DNA of 64,000 nucleotides from the NCBI RefSeq assembly GCF_003285545.1, contig NZ_QLNV01000005.1:186001-250000 (forward strand). The letters run 5' to 3'. The notes beneath the pieces were generated by a model. That model was not told the origin of the DNA and made no database searches. It saw nothing but the letters and a program-made list of their open reading frames with translations. This document shows, piece after piece, positions 18,810 through 27,506 of this stretch. The translations under genes and the position numbers were made by a program. The stretch's first letter is position 1, and each line of letters starts with the position of its first letter. The stretch comes from Sinomicrobium soli. GTDB lineage: Bacteria; Bacteroidota; Bacteroidia; Flavobacteriales; Flavobacteriaceae.

Positions 18810-19751
18810 ATGCGGCTATTGAGGAAGAACAGATTACTGTTGTTAAAGCTTTTAAGTATATTTTCTGTAGTTCGCGGGTATAATGTGCTTGTTATCGCAC
18901 TGGCACAGTATCTTACCTCCGTGTATATCCTGGCCCCCGAAAAGCCTGTAATACAGGTGTTGCTGGACGGGAACCTGTTTGCCATAGTGGCGGCTTCTGC
19001 CCTGGCAATCGCTTCGGGCTATATTATCAATAATTTTTACGACGCAGAAAAAGACCTGATCAACCGCCCCCGGAAAACCATGCTCGACCGCCTGATCAGT
19101 CAGCGCACCAAACTTACGGCATATTTTATCCTCAATTTTGCCTCGGTGGTCTTTGCCAGTTATGTGTCGTTCAGGGCCGTGGTCTTTTTCTCGGCCTATA
19201 TCTTCGGGCTCTGGCTCTATTCCCACAAACTGAAACGCATTCCGCTGCTGGGGAATATCGTTTCCTCCGTACTGGCCATAACGCCTTTCTTTGCCGTATT
19301 TGTGTATTACGGGAATTTCGCGACAGTGATCTTTGTGCATGCTGTATTCCTCTTTCTTGTCATCCTGATCAGGGATATGGTCAAGGATCTCGAAAATATC
19401 AGCGGGGATATGGCACATGGCTATCACACCGTTCCCATAATGTACGGGGAGAGGGCTTCCAAACAGATCATTACACTGCTGGCATTTTTGACCTGGGTAC
19501 CCACCTACCTGCTTATAGCCGCTTTTGAGATAGGGCATATGGACCTGTTTTTTTATGCCTGTTTTGTGCTGTTGCTGCTTTTCCTGTTCCTGATGTGGAG
19601 GGCCTCGTCGAAAAAAGACTACCTGGTACTGCACAATATCCTGAAATTTATTATCGTAGCCGGTGTTTTCAGCATACTGCTGATCGATGTCGACCTGCTG
19701 ATCAATAAGTTGATGATGACAGGGTACTTCGCTGCGCTCCATCCTGAATGA
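18810..19751 (+). CDS. UbiA-family prenyltransferase (geranylgeranylglyceryl phosphate synthase-like partner)
   Basis: Integral membrane prenyltransferase, 313 residues from ATG 18810 (MRLLRKNRLLLLKLLSIFSV); an open extension to 18747 is less likely to be translated. About eight to nine membrane helices are visible. The first aspartate motif is NNFYDAEKDLINRPRKT (N/DxxD type) and the second is IRDMVKDLENISGDMAHGYH. Flavobacterial members in this position are commonly labelled geranylgeranylglycerol-phosphate geranylgeranyltransferase, the archaeal ether-lipid enzyme; a quinone-type acceptor is the alternative. Its place behind two mevalonate-pathway genes supports a polyprenyl diphosphate donor. 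The acceptor cannot be settled from this window. Confidence 0.8.
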   Translation: MRLLRKNRLLLLKLLSIFSVVRGYNVLVIALAQYLTSVYILAPEKPVIQVLLDGNLFAIVAASALAIASGYIINNFYDAEKDLINRPRKTMLDRLISQRTKLTAYFILNFASVVFASYVSFRAVVFFSAYIFGLWLYSHKLKRIPLLGNIVSSVLAITPFFAVFVYYGNFATVIFVHAVFLFLVILIRDMVKDLENISGDMAHGYHTVPIMYGERASKQIITLLAFLTWVPTYLLIAAFEIGHMDLFFYACFVLLLLFLFLMWRASSKKDYLVLHNILKFIIVAGVFSILLIDVDLLINKLMMTGYFAALHPE

Positions 19752-19758
19752 CAGGAAT

Positions 19759-19902
19759 GTCATCCCGAGCGCAGTCCCTGCCGGCCGGATAGGCGGGGAG
19801 GGATCTCCGGGCTTTCGGTGCTGTTGCTGAAGGTTCTTTGATCTGGGGTTGAGATTCCTCCCCGACCGAAAAGGCCGGGACAGGCTCTATCGTCGGAATG
19901 AC
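19759..19902. repeat. Dispersed palindromic intergenic repeat, copy A
   Basis: 144-bp element bounded by GTCATCCCGA and TCGGAATGAC, so its ends are inverted copies. Its right part (GACCGAAAAGGCCGGGACAG, then GCTCTATCGTCGG) is found in reverse orientation at 31777-31918 with near identity over about 50 bases. A related fragment, with GCCTGCCGGCAGGC, runs on to about 19960. The 303-bp gap between the prenyltransferase and the RluB gene is filled mostly by this material. Confidence 0.75.
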
Positions 19903-20032
19903 AAGATTAATGTCATTCAGACCGTAGGGAACCTGCCTGCCGGCAGGCAGGGAATCTCCGGTTTTTCGGGTGAAACCTTCAACTTCAACCAGCAACCTTA
20001 AACCAGCAATCCAATAACTAATATTATTAAAC

Positions 20033-20040
20033 TATCTTTG
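20033..20040 (+). promoter_or_regulatory. -7 box of the pseudouridine synthase promoter
   Basis: TATCTTTG, an exact TAnnTTTG box, 14 bases before the ATG at 20055, giving a very short leader. The same octamer precedes mvaD. Confidence 0.55.
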
Positions 20041-20054
20041 CCAAAAATACAGAC

Positions 20055-20882
20055 ATGAGCAGGACAGATAAGAACAGGAAGGGAAAAATATCCGGAAGGC
20101 AGGGAGGAAAACGCAACGTCAGTTATACCCGGGGGAATGCTCCCATAAAGAAGAAACCGTTGCTGAAGGAGCCGGAAGAAATACGTCTGAACAAGTATAT
20201 TGCAAACTCGGGGATATGTTCGAGGAGGGATGCGGATATCTATATTGCCGCGGGAAATGTTTCTGTAAACGGGGCACCGGTAACGGAGCTGGGCTATAAG
20301 GTAAAACTCACGGATGAGGTGCGTTTCGACGGAAAGGTCATACGCCCCGAGAAAAAGGAATACGTACTTCTCAACAAGCCCAAGGGGTTTATCACGACCA
20401 CCAGGGACGAGAAGGGTAGGCGTACGGTGATGGACCTCGTGGCTGCAGCTTCCCGTACCAGGCTCCTTCCCGTAGGGCGCCTGGACCGGAATACCACCGG
20501 ACTGTTGCTGTTTACCAACGACGGCGAACTCGCCAAGAAACTGACCCACCCCAAACACGGGGTGCGCAAGATATATCATGTGGAGCTGGATAGCAACCTC
20601 AAGCACGAAGACCTGCTGAAGATCCGGGAGGGCCTGGTGCTCGACGACGGCCCGGTGAGTGTGGATGAGGTGAGCTATATAGACAATGCCCCGAAAAAGG
20701 AGGTGGGGATTAAGATCCACAGTGGCAGAAACCGTATTGTCCGCCGTATATTCGAACACCTGGGGTACAAGGTGGTAAAACTCGATCGTGTGATATTTGC
20801 GGGACTGACCAAGAAAGATCTGCCGCGGGGGCACTGGAGGCACCTTACCGCCCAGGAAGTGATCAATCTCAGGATGCTGTGA
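20055..20882 (+). CDS. rluB: RluB-type 23S rRNA pseudouridine synthase
   Basis: Isomerises a specific uridine to pseudouridine in large-subunit rRNA. The 275-residue protein has a basic N-terminal tail of about 45 residues, an S4 RNA-binding domain (RLNKYIANSGICSRRDADIY) and the RsuA/RluB catalytic domain with the active-site aspartate in PVGRLDRNTTGLLLFTNDG. The KIYHVEL and RNRIVRRIFEHLGY segments fit the same subfamily. RluB is the best assignment given the S4 domain and length; RluE/RluF-type specificity cannot be excluded. It is convergent with the glycosyltransferase gene and has its own promoter box. Confidence 0.9.
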   Translation: MSRTDKNRKGKISGRQGGKRNVSYTRGNAPIKKKPLLKEPEEIRLNKYIANSGICSRRDADIYIAAGNVSVNGAPVTELGYKVKLTDEVRFDGKVIRPEKKEYVLLNKPKGFITTTRDEKGRRTVMDLVAAASRTRLLPVGRLDRNTTGLLLFTNDGELAKKLTHPKHGVRKIYHVELDSNLKHEDLLKIREGLVLDDGPVSVDEVSYIDNAPKKEVGIKIHSGRNRIVRRIFEHLGYKVVKLDRVIFAGLTKKDLPRGHWRHLTAQEVINLRML

Positions 20883-20927
20883 TCCTGTCGGCGGGGTAGC
20901 GCCGGTACACCGGCAAATTTATGCCAC

Positions 20928-22412
20928 TCAGGCTTTTGAGGTGAACGACTTGAGACACACGAACCCGAATCCCAGGAAAAGCATGAGGTGAAAGGGGAAC
21001 AGCCCGTAATCGTTCAGGGCAATGGCGCTGTACATCCCGAACAGGAAATAGGTTGCAAGTATAGCTTCCAGGGCAATGCCCGGAGATATTCCCTTTTGCA
21101 GGTATTTGTTCCCTTTCCAGCTGTCTTTGAGGTTTTTGACATTGAATTTCGGGGTGCGTACAAATTCGCTTCGCTTGCCTATATGCCCTTCCAGTACCGC
21201 CACGGAATTGTGGAGGGAAAAGCCCATGGCTACCGAAAAAAAGGTAAAAAACATCCTGATGTATCCCATGAAATTACCGAATCCGCCACCCTGTATGTTC
21301 TTGTAGGTAAACCAGTAGCACACAAACAGGATGAGGGTACTGGCTATAAAGAAACTGGTGACCTCGAACACCCAGCCGAGGTGCCCGTAGGTATTCTTGA
21401 TGTACAGCAACGGGATACTGAGCAATGCCACGACAAAAACACATAGGAACATGGAGCTGTTGAGCAGGTGCAGTACGGCGTGGAGTTTTGTCTTAAACGG
21501 AATATCCCCGGCGGCGATAACCCTGGTAACGCTTTTTCGGAAGTTCTCGGCACCGCCCTTGTTCCACCGGAATTGCTGGGAACGTGCGGCGCTTATAACT
21601 ACCGGGAGTTCGGCAGGTGTTTCCACCTCTTCCAGGTATTTGAATTTCCAGTGTTTCAGTTGTGCCCTGTAGCTGAGATCGAGATCTTCGGTAAGGGTGT
21701 CTCCTTCCCAGTTTCCGGCATCTATGATACAGGTTTTACGCCATATTCCGGCCGTTCCGTTAAAATTGATGAAGTGCCCCCTGCTGTTTCTCCCCACCTG
21801 TTCCAGAGTAAAATGGGCGTCGAGGGCAAAGGCCTGTATTTTGGTCAGAAGGGAGTAGTCCCGGTTCAGGTGGCCCCAACGCGTCTGTACCACGCCTATT
21901 TCCGGGTCCCTGAAGTAGACCACCGTTTTTTTCAGCCAGTCACTTTCCGGCAGAAAATCGGCATCGAAAATGGCTATAAAATCCCCTTTGGCAATGTCGA
22001 GTCCTTCTTTAAGTGCCCCGGCCTTGAACCCATGCCGGTTTTTCCTTCTTATATGTTTGATGTCCAGCCCGGTATCCTGCAATAATTCGATGTGGCGTGC
22101 CGTTGCGGTTACGGATTCGTCGGTGGAGTCGTCCAGTACCTGTATTTCAAGTCTGTTCCTGGGGTATGCTATGCGTGCTATATTGTCCAGCAACCGCTCT
22201 ACTACGTATTCTTCATTGTAAATGGGGAGCTGTATGGTGACCGAAGGGACTTCTTCCGGGTTGGTCAGGTCGAATTTCGGGTCCGGATCATTTTTTTTCC
22301 TGTGACCGAGATAGTTAAAAAGCAGGTTGAGTTGTGCCAGGCTGTACAGAAAGATCAGCAACAACGCCAGACAGTATATGCCGATTATAAGGTATGAAAG
22401 TATTAATATCAT
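20928..22412 (-). CDS. Membrane GT2-family glycosyltransferase (cellulose-synthase-like)
   Basis: 494-residue processive-type family 2 glycosyltransferase. An N-terminal membrane helix (residues 1-28) precedes the cytosolic GT-A domain, which shows the whole D,D,D,QxxRW set: QVLDDSTDES, IAIFDADFLP, GDTLTEDLDLSYRAQ and QQFRWNKGGAENF. Three or four more membrane helices follow from about residue 310. Similar proteins make beta-glucans or transfer glucose or mannose to lipids; the product here is unknown. There is no c-di-GMP-binding PilZ domain in it and no bcs partner nearby. The short gap to the convergent RluB gene contains only a weak GCCGGT/ACCGGC inverted repeat at 20901-20914. Confidence 0.9.
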   Translation of the reverse strand: MILILSYLIIGIYCLALLLIFLYSLAQLNLLFNYLGHRKKNDPDPKFDLTNPEEVPSVTIQLPIYNEEYVVERLLDNIARIAYPRNRLEIQVLDDSTDESVTATARHIELLQDTGLDIKHIRRKNRHGFKAGALKEGLDIAKGDFIAIFDADFLPESDWLKKTVVYFRDPEIGVVQTRWGHLNRDYSLLTKIQAFALDAHFTLEQVGRNSRGHFINFNGTAGIWRKTCIIDAGNWEGDTLTEDLDLSYRAQLKHWKFKYLEEVETPAELPVVISAARSQQFRWNKGGAENFRKSVTRVIAAGDIPFKTKLHAVLHLLNSSMFLCVFVVALLSIPLLYIKNTYGHLGWVFEVTSFFIASTLILFVCYWFTYKNIQGGGFGNFMGYIRMFFTFFSVAMGFSLHNSVAVLEGHIGKRSEFVRTPKFNVKNLKDSWKGNKYLQKGISPGIALEAILATYFLFGMYSAIALNDYGLFPFHLMLFLGFGFVCLKSFTSKA

Positions 22413-22499
22413 CTAAGTGACTTTGAAATGCATTTTGGTTCTGCTCCGGTTTTCCGGCGGCAAATATAACTTCTTTTATATTTTGAAAAGGCTGTTGTG

Positions 22500-22567
22500 G
22501 GTTATTAAGTTATTGGGTTATTAGGTTATTGAGTTGTTGTCTGAATAACTTAATAACCCAATAACCA
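22500..22567. repeat. GTTATT microrepeat palindrome
   Basis: Tandem variants of GTTATTnn (four copies, then GTTGTT) are followed by AATAACnn copies, so the array can fold on itself. The same repeat type forms a larger array at 36600-36795 before the peptide genes. Confidence 0.75.
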
Positions 22568-22568
22568 G

Positions 22569-22607
22569 CACCTGAATTTCCGGGCCTGAAGCCCGGAAAT
22601 TCAGGTG
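22569..22607. repeat. Perfect 17-bp stem hairpin
   Basis: CACCTGAATTTCCGGGC at 22569-22585 pairs perfectly with 22591-22607 across the loop CTGAA. It directly follows the GTTATT array, upstream of the glycosyltransferase gene and beyond the terminator of the LEA-like lipoprotein gene. No T-run follows. Confidence 0.75.
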
Positions 22608-22641
22608 GTTACCTTTAATGCGATGAATCAGGCAAAAAAGG

Positions 22642-22667
22642 AAACCCCGTCAACACTGACGGGGTTT
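22642..22667 (-). terminator. Intrinsic terminator of the LEA-like lipoprotein gene
   Basis: 11-bp perfect stem (22642-22652 with 22657-22667, core ACCCCGTCA) with a four-base loop. Read on the minus strand it is followed by CC and a run of six T. It lies 36 bases after the stop of the lipoprotein gene. Confidence 0.8.
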
Positions 22668-22703
22668 TGTAATAGATGGTAATGCCTGCATTACTGTGGC
22701 TTA

Positions 22704-23012
22704 TTAGTCTACGGTTTCTTTAACCTTTTCTTCTGCCTTTTTGGCCGCTTCTTTCGTTTTCTCCTTGGCTTTTTTGCCAGCCTCTTTTACATCTTCTGCG
22801 GTTTCTTCTGCAGCTTCCTTGGTGTCGCCCCAGGCTTCTTCCGTAGCGTCTTTGGTGTCATCCCAGGCGTCTTCGACCTTATCTCCGGCCTCATCCATGC
22901 CTTCTTCTATTTTATCTCCCGCATCTTCGGCCTTCTTGTTGGTGTCCCGGCAGGATGTGAGGGAAATGGCAAAAAGAGCTAACAAAACCAAACTTAATGA
23001 TACTTTTTTCAT
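22704..23012 (-). CDS. LEA/apolipoprotein-like repetitive small lipoprotein
   Basis: 102 residues: a lipoprotein signal with lipobox LTSC (cysteine 21), then an almost purely hydrophilic, charged helix made of near-repeats (KVEDAWDDTKDATEEAWGDT, KEAAEETAEDVKEAGKKAKE). The repeats approximate the 11-residue pattern of LEA-type and YtxH-like proteins, giving an amphipathic helix that is acidic in the first half and lysine-rich in the second. Such proteins are linked to desiccation or envelope stress, but no direct function can be named. It is a single gene with its own terminator and an AT-rich leader. Confidence 0.8.
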   Translation of the reverse strand: MKKVSLSLVLLALFAISLTSCRDTNKKAEDAGDKIEEGMDEAGDKVEDAWDDTKDATEEAWGDTKEAAEETAEDVKEAGKKAKEKTKEAAKKAEEKVKETVD

Positions 23013-23081
23013 AATCTGAGTTTTTAATAATTAGTAAATTGAAAAACCGGAAAACAAAGGGCTTTACGGCCTTTCTCTAAT

Positions 23082-24329
23082 CTATACGTTAATACATATA
23101 CGAACAAACTCAAGTATTTGGATTACGGCGCCTGTGTTTTTTTTGATATAATTGTAGTTTATTTCTCCTTTTCCCGCTCTCGTGCTCTCCTGTTCGACAA
23201 GCTGATTGAATATTTTCAGGAACTGCTCCTGGTTCGAAATGGTACTGACCCCCCCGAGCTTTACCAGCTCCCTGGCTTCCCTGAACTTTTCGAAATGCGG
23301 ACCGATAATGACGGGAATGCCAAAAACGGCTGGCTCCAGGATGTTGTGTAAACCGGTATTTCCCACGGCACCACCTACATAGGCCATATCTGCATAGTGA
23401 TATATCCTGGTGAGCAGACCGATGGTATCTATAATGAGGACCCGGGTTTCGGGCAGGGTATTGTGGTCCATTTCGGAATAGAGCACAGCCTTTTTCGGAA
23501 TGTTCCTTTGCAATGCTGCGTTATGGGCAGTCTTGATATTATGCGGGGCGATGACGAATTTCACTGTTTCCGGGGCGTGCGCTATCAGCGGGAGCAGGAG
23601 TGCTTCGTCTTCAGGCCAGGTACTGCCGGCTACAAAACAGAGGTGGTCGCCCTTGAAGTGCTCCATAAAACCGAGGGTGTTGTCGCGGTGAAGTATTTCG
23701 GCCACCCGGTCCATCCTTGTGTCACCGCTTACGGTAACCTGGTCTATACCAATGTTTTTCAGGAGGGCAGCGGAGTTTTCGTCCTGAACGAAAAAGTGCC
23801 GGAAGGTATGGAGAGATTGCCGCATAAAAGCCCCGTAGGGTTTGAAAAATAACTGGTTTTTCCGGAATATCCCTGAAATGAGTATGGCCGGGATATGTCT
23901 TTTCCGAAGGCCTTCGAGGTAATTGGGCCAGAATTCGTACTTTACGAAAATGGCCAGTTCCGGGTGTGCCAGGGAGAGGAAAGTATTTACATTTTTTCTG
24001 GTATCGAGAGGAAGATAGGTGATAATATCGGCTGCACGGCTGTTTTTCTTTACCTCATAACCCGAAGGAGAAAAGAAGGTGACCAGTATCTTGTGACCGG
24101 GGCAGGCGGCTTTAACCCTTTCTATGACCGGCAGCCCCTGCTCAAATTCTCCCAGGGATGCCGTGTGGAACCAGATCACCCTGTCTTCCGCACTAATGTG
24201 CTGTTTCAGGGTGCTGAATACCGTTTTGCGCCCTTTTACAAAGAGCCCGATCTTGTGGTGGAACGGCGCGATGACCCTGAGAATGAGGCCCACGAGGGCA
24301 GTAAGCGTGTTGTATAAGAATGACAGCAT
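23082..24329 (-). CDS. waaA: 3-deoxy-D-manno-octulosonic acid (Kdo) transferase
   Basis: Transfers Kdo from CMP-Kdo to lipid A precursor in LPS synthesis at the inner membrane. I use ATG 24329 (MLSFLYNTLTALVGLILRVI, the membrane anchor), 415 residues; the open frame reaches 24401 but homologues begin at the anchor. The N-terminal domain holds the catalytic-glutamate motif HTASLGEFEQGLPVIE and the FVKYEFWPNYL block, and the C-terminal GT-B half holds VAGSTWPEDEALLLP, APHNIK and YVGGAVGNTGLHNILEPAVF with GIPVIIGPHFEKF. All are diagnostic of WaaA/KdtA. Divergent from the sugar aminotransferase gene, which also has an envelope role. Confidence 0.93.
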   Translation of the reverse strand: MLSFLYNTLTALVGLILRVIAPFHHKIGLFVKGRKTVFSTLKQHISAEDRVIWFHTASLGEFEQGLPVIERVKAACPGHKILVTFFSPSGYEVKKNSRAADIITYLPLDTRKNVNTFLSLAHPELAIFVKYEFWPNYLEGLRKRHIPAILISGIFRKNQLFFKPYGAFMRQSLHTFRHFFVQDENSAALLKNIGIDQVTVSGDTRMDRVAEILHRDNTLGFMEHFKGDHLCFVAGSTWPEDEALLLPLIAHAPETVKFVIAPHNIKTAHNAALQRNIPKKAVLYSEMDHNTLPETRVLIIDTIGLLTRIYHYADMAYVGGAVGNTGLHNILEPAVFGIPVIIGPHFEKFREARELVKLGGVSTISNQEQFLKIFNQLVEQESTRAGKGEINYNYIKKNTGAVIQILEFVRICINV

Positions 24330-24686
24330 GATCAAAAAAGGTAATTTTACAGTGCGGAATACGCCCTGTACCAGACTGCTAAAATACATTTCTTTTGTCA
24401 AAAGCGGATGAGGGTAACTTCAACAATATCACAGAAGGGTCGGAGATTTCTCCGCTTCGGTCGAAATGACAATTTTCCAGACTGAGAAACTGTCTAAAAG
24501 CCGACAGCCGATTACTCCGGGCTCCGGGCTTCGTACTCCTGACTTCTACACGACAATAAAATCACCGGGTTTCATTGGCTGGCGTTGCAAGATTTTGTAT
24601 TATTGTTGGGTTTTCCGGTAAAAGAACCGCCCCGTAACAAGGCGGCCCCAGGGCCGGGAAACAGGCAATCATAAACAACAGCTACA
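24330..24686. other. Divergent intergenic region with a repeat fragment
   Basis: No gene seen. It contains a partial dispersed repeat (CGGAGATTTCTCC and CGGTCGAAATGAC, 24441-24470), an inverted relative of the GAAGCCGGGAGTCCGAAGCC repeat near 24515-24546, and an ATTTTGTATTATTG stretch near 24592-24605 that may belong to the aminotransferase promoter. Confidence 0.5.
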
Positions 24687-25826
24687 GTGAGAAAAATACA
24701 GATGGTGGACCTTAAGGGTCAATACGAATTTATCAGGGATACCGTAGATCGTTCTATCGCAGAAGTCATGGATACTACGGCATTCATAAACGGTCCGCAG
24801 GTACATTCGTTTCAGAAGGAGTTGGAGGAATACCTCGGGGTGAAGCACGTTATCCCCTGTGCCAACGGAACAGATGCCCTGCAGATCGCCATGATGGGAC
24901 TGGGACTGGAACCCGGGGACGAAGTGATCACGGCCGATTTTACTTTTGCAGCCACCGTGGAGGTCATTGCCCTGTTGAGGCTTACTCCCGTGCTGGTGGA
25001 TGTGGACCCGGTTACCTTCAATATCGATCCGGAAGCCATCCGGAAGGCGATAACTCCCAGAACAAAGGCCATAGTGCCGGTTCACCTTTTCGGGCAGTGT
25101 GCCGATATGGACGCCATCACGGACATCGCCAGGGAACACAAATTATACGTGATAGAAGACAATGCACAGGGCATAGGAGCGGTGTATACCTTTAAGGACG
25201 GGCGTAAGGTAAAGACGGGAGCCATAGGCGATATCGCCTCCACCTCGTTCTTTCCTTCCAAAAACCTGGGGTGTTACGGCGACGGCGGCGCCATATTTAC
25301 CAATAACGACGAACTCGCGCATACCATAAGGGGGATCGTGAATCACGGTATGTATGAACGTTATCATCACGATGTGGTGGGGGTGAATTCACGGCTGGAT
25401 TCCATTCAGGCAGCGGTACTCAGGGCAAAACTTCCCTTGCTGGATACCTATAACGAAAAGCGAAAGGAAGCGGCCCGCAAGTATAACCGGGCTTTTGAAG
25501 GAGTACCGGGAATACAGACCCCTGTACAAACAGGGGGGGAGGACTCGCATGTATATCATCAGTACACCCTTAAGATCGGCGGAGCAGACCGTGACGGGCT
25601 GGTGCAATACCTGAACGAAAACGATATTCCTTGCGGGGTGTATTATCCCATACCGCTTCACCGGCAGAAGGCATACCTGGACGAGCGTTACCGGGAAGAA
25701 GATTTTGAGGTGACCAATGCCCTGGTGAAAGAGGTGATCTCCCTGCCGATGCATACCGAACTGGATGATGAGCAGATCGCCTATATAGCTGGTAAGGTTA
25801 AGGCATATGTAGACCGGGAATCTTAA
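24687..25826 (+). CDS. DegT/DnrJ/EryC1/StrS-family sugar aminotransferase
   Basis: PLP-dependent aminotransferase, 379 residues, acting on keto-sugar nucleotides for surface polysaccharide or LPS. Motifs in order: the start QMVDLKGQYEFI, CANGTDALQIAMMGLGLEPG for cofactor phosphate contacts, VIEDNAQGIGA with the PLP-ring aspartate, and STSFFPSKNLGCYGDGGAIF with the Schiff-base lysine. The pattern is closest to WlbE/PglE/VioA-type enzymes. Start is GTG 24687 (MRKIQMVDL); ATG 24702 is the alternative. galE follows 46 bases downstream on the same strand, so the two probably make a modified amino sugar together with other genes outside the window. Confidence 0.93.
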   Translation: MRKIQMVDLKGQYEFIRDTVDRSIAEVMDTTAFINGPQVHSFQKELEEYLGVKHVIPCANGTDALQIAMMGLGLEPGDEVITADFTFAATVEVIALLRLTPVLVDVDPVTFNIDPEAIRKAITPRTKAIVPVHLFGQCADMDAITDIAREHKLYVIEDNAQGIGAVYTFKDGRKVKTGAIGDIASTSFFPSKNLGCYGDGGAIFTNNDELAHTIRGIVNHGMYERYHHDVVGVNSRLDSIQAAVLRAKLPLLDTYNEKRKEAARKYNRAFEGVPGIQTPVQTGGEDSHVYHQYTLKIGGADRDGLVQYLNENDIPCGVYYPIPLHRQKAYLDERYREEDFEVTNALVKEVISLPMHTELDDEQIAYIAGKVKAYVDRES

Positions 25827-25872
25827 ACTTAATTATAACCAACCTTAAAATTGAAAAAAGGAGGTAGATTAC

Positions 25873-26904
25873 ATGACTGAAAAAAAGAAGATATTGGTTA
25901 CCGGCGGACTGGGATTTATAGGTTCGCATACCGTAGTGGAACTGCAGAACGAAGGGTTTGAGGTCGTTATTGTCGACAACCTTTCCAACTCTTCTGAAGA
26001 AGTACTGGACGGGATTACCCGGATTACCGGTAAAACCCCTTGTTTTGAAAAAATGGACCTTCGGGAGAAGGAAAAGGTACAGGATTTTTTTGCGAGGCAC
26101 CGGGATATCTCCGGGGTTATTCACTTTGCAGCTTCCAAGGCGGTAGGCGAGAGCGTGGAAAAGCCGTTGTTGTATTACGAGAACAACATTAACACCCTGG
26201 TATACCTGTTGCAGGAGCTGAGTGCCAGGGAAGGGGCCTGTTTTATTTTCAGCTCTTCCTGTACGGTTTACGGACAGGCCGATGAATTGCCCATTACGGA
26301 AAATGCCCCGGTAAAGAAAGCGGAATCACCATACGGAAATACGAAACAGATCGGGGAGGAGATTATTGCGGACACCTGCTCGGTATACCCGGAACTCAAA
26401 GCGATTTCCCTGCGTTATTTTAATCCCATAGGGGCACATCCCAGTGCGGAGATAGGGGAACTGCCCCTGGGAGTACCGCAGAACCTGGTGCCCTTTATCA
26501 CACAGACGGCAGCCGGATTGCGGGATCAGCTTTCGGTATTCGGGGGAGATTATCCTACTGCAGACGGGACCGGGGTGAGGGATTATATTCATGTGGTGGA
26601 CCTGGCCAAAGCGCATGTGGTGGCATTACAACGCCTGCTGCAAGCTGAAAACGCATCGAATTACGAGGTTTTTAATGTGGGCACCGGAACAGGAAGTTCC
26701 GTGCTCGAAGTGATCGGAAGTTTTGAAAGGGTATCCGGAGAGAAGCTCAATTACCGTATCGTAGACCGGAGGCCCGGCGATGTTACCGCAGCCTATGCCG
26801 ATACGAGCAGGGCAAACACTGAGCTGGGATGGGAAGCCCGGTCTACCCTGGATGAGGCTATCGCCTCGGCCTGGAAATGGGAAAAGAAGATAAGAAAGAT
26901 CTGA
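25873..26904 (+). CDS. galE: UDP-glucose 4-epimerase
   Basis: Interconverts UDP-glucose and UDP-galactose (or the N-acetyl forms) with bound NAD. The 343-residue short-chain dehydrogenase fold has the NAD-binding motif TGGLGFIGSHTVVEL, IHFAASKAVGESVEKPLLYY, the catalytic serine stretch FSSSCTVYGQAD and the YxxxK pair in SPYGNTKQIGEEI. DYIHVVDLAKAHVVAL and RRPGDVTAAYADTSRANTEL are typical GalE C-terminal features. Length matches the family. An AAAAAAGGAGG-like stretch precedes the ATG, a rather good Shine-Dalgarno sequence for this phylum. It lies between the aminotransferase and an unknown small gene, all on the plus strand. Confidence 0.95.
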   Translation: MTEKKKILVTGGLGFIGSHTVVELQNEGFEVVIVDNLSNSSEEVLDGITRITGKTPCFEKMDLREKEKVQDFFARHRDISGVIHFAASKAVGESVEKPLLYYENNINTLVYLLQELSAREGACFIFSSSCTVYGQADELPITENAPVKKAESPYGNTKQIGEEIIADTCSVYPELKAISLRYFNPIGAHPSAEIGELPLGVPQNLVPFITQTAAGLRDQLSVFGGDYPTADGTGVRDYIHVVDLAKAHVVALQRLLQAENASNYEVFNVGTGTGSSVLEVIGSFERVSGEKLNYRIVDRRPGDVTAAYADTSRANTELGWEARSTLDEAIASAWKWEKKIRKI

Positions 26905-26908
26905 GAAA

Positions 26909-27328
26909 ATGCGGCGAAGTAACTGTTACGGGTATTTCGCCCCTTCTTTTATGTGGAAGTATAAACAGAACGACGTTGTGATACCGGAAGTGACGAATAC
27001 GGAGGCCCTTTTCGAACAGGTGACGGAAGAAGGGTTATGGGAAAAACTGGTGGTGCAGATCGGCAAGGATTTTCAGTCTGCCGGGATTGCTTTTTATCCG
27101 CAGGCCGGTGCAGCCCCGGAAAAACTGGCCCGCGACCTGCACGAAACCCTCTACCTGCTGCTTACAGAACGGTTCAACGATTATCTGAGCCTGTTGTATA
27201 TTGTCGATGTACCCGAAAAAGAGGTCAAGGCCATAAAGGCCCTGGATACGGTTGATATTTCTGCAGAAGTGTGTTTCCTGGTACTCCGCAGGGAATGGCA
27301 GAAAGTATGGCTTAAAAACCGGTTATAG
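26909..27328 (+). CDS. Conserved-looking small protein of unknown function
   Basis: 139 residues, not recognised. It begins four bases after galE, implying cotranscription; a second possible start is ATG 26951 (MWKYKQNDVV), giving 125 residues. No signal peptide or membrane segment is present, so it is probably cytosolic. The sequence has an alternating alpha/beta look with a central ARDLHETLYLLLTERFNDYL helix and SLLYIVDVPEKEVKAI followed by ISAEVCFLVLRREWQKVWLK. Codon use resembles that of its neighbours, which supports it as a real gene. No catalytic motif is visible. Confidence 0.65.
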   Translation: MRRSNCYGYFAPSFMWKYKQNDVVIPEVTNTEALFEQVTEEGLWEKLVVQIGKDFQSAGIAFYPQAGAAPEKLARDLHETLYLLLTERFNDYLSLLYIVDVPEKEVKAIKALDTVDISAEVCFLVLRREWQKVWLKNRL

Positions 27329-27506
27329 CCGGCAGGGAACAAGTACCGTTGCCCTTAAATGTAACAAAATCGCCCGGAATTTCCGGGGTTCCACAAAAAC
27401 AGGATGTTACGTTAAGACCTCCCCCCTTTTTTGAAGGGGTGTTAAAATCTTGCTAATGTGAGGTATAAATGTGGTAAAACTTTAACACCATGTATTTGAA
27501 ATATTG

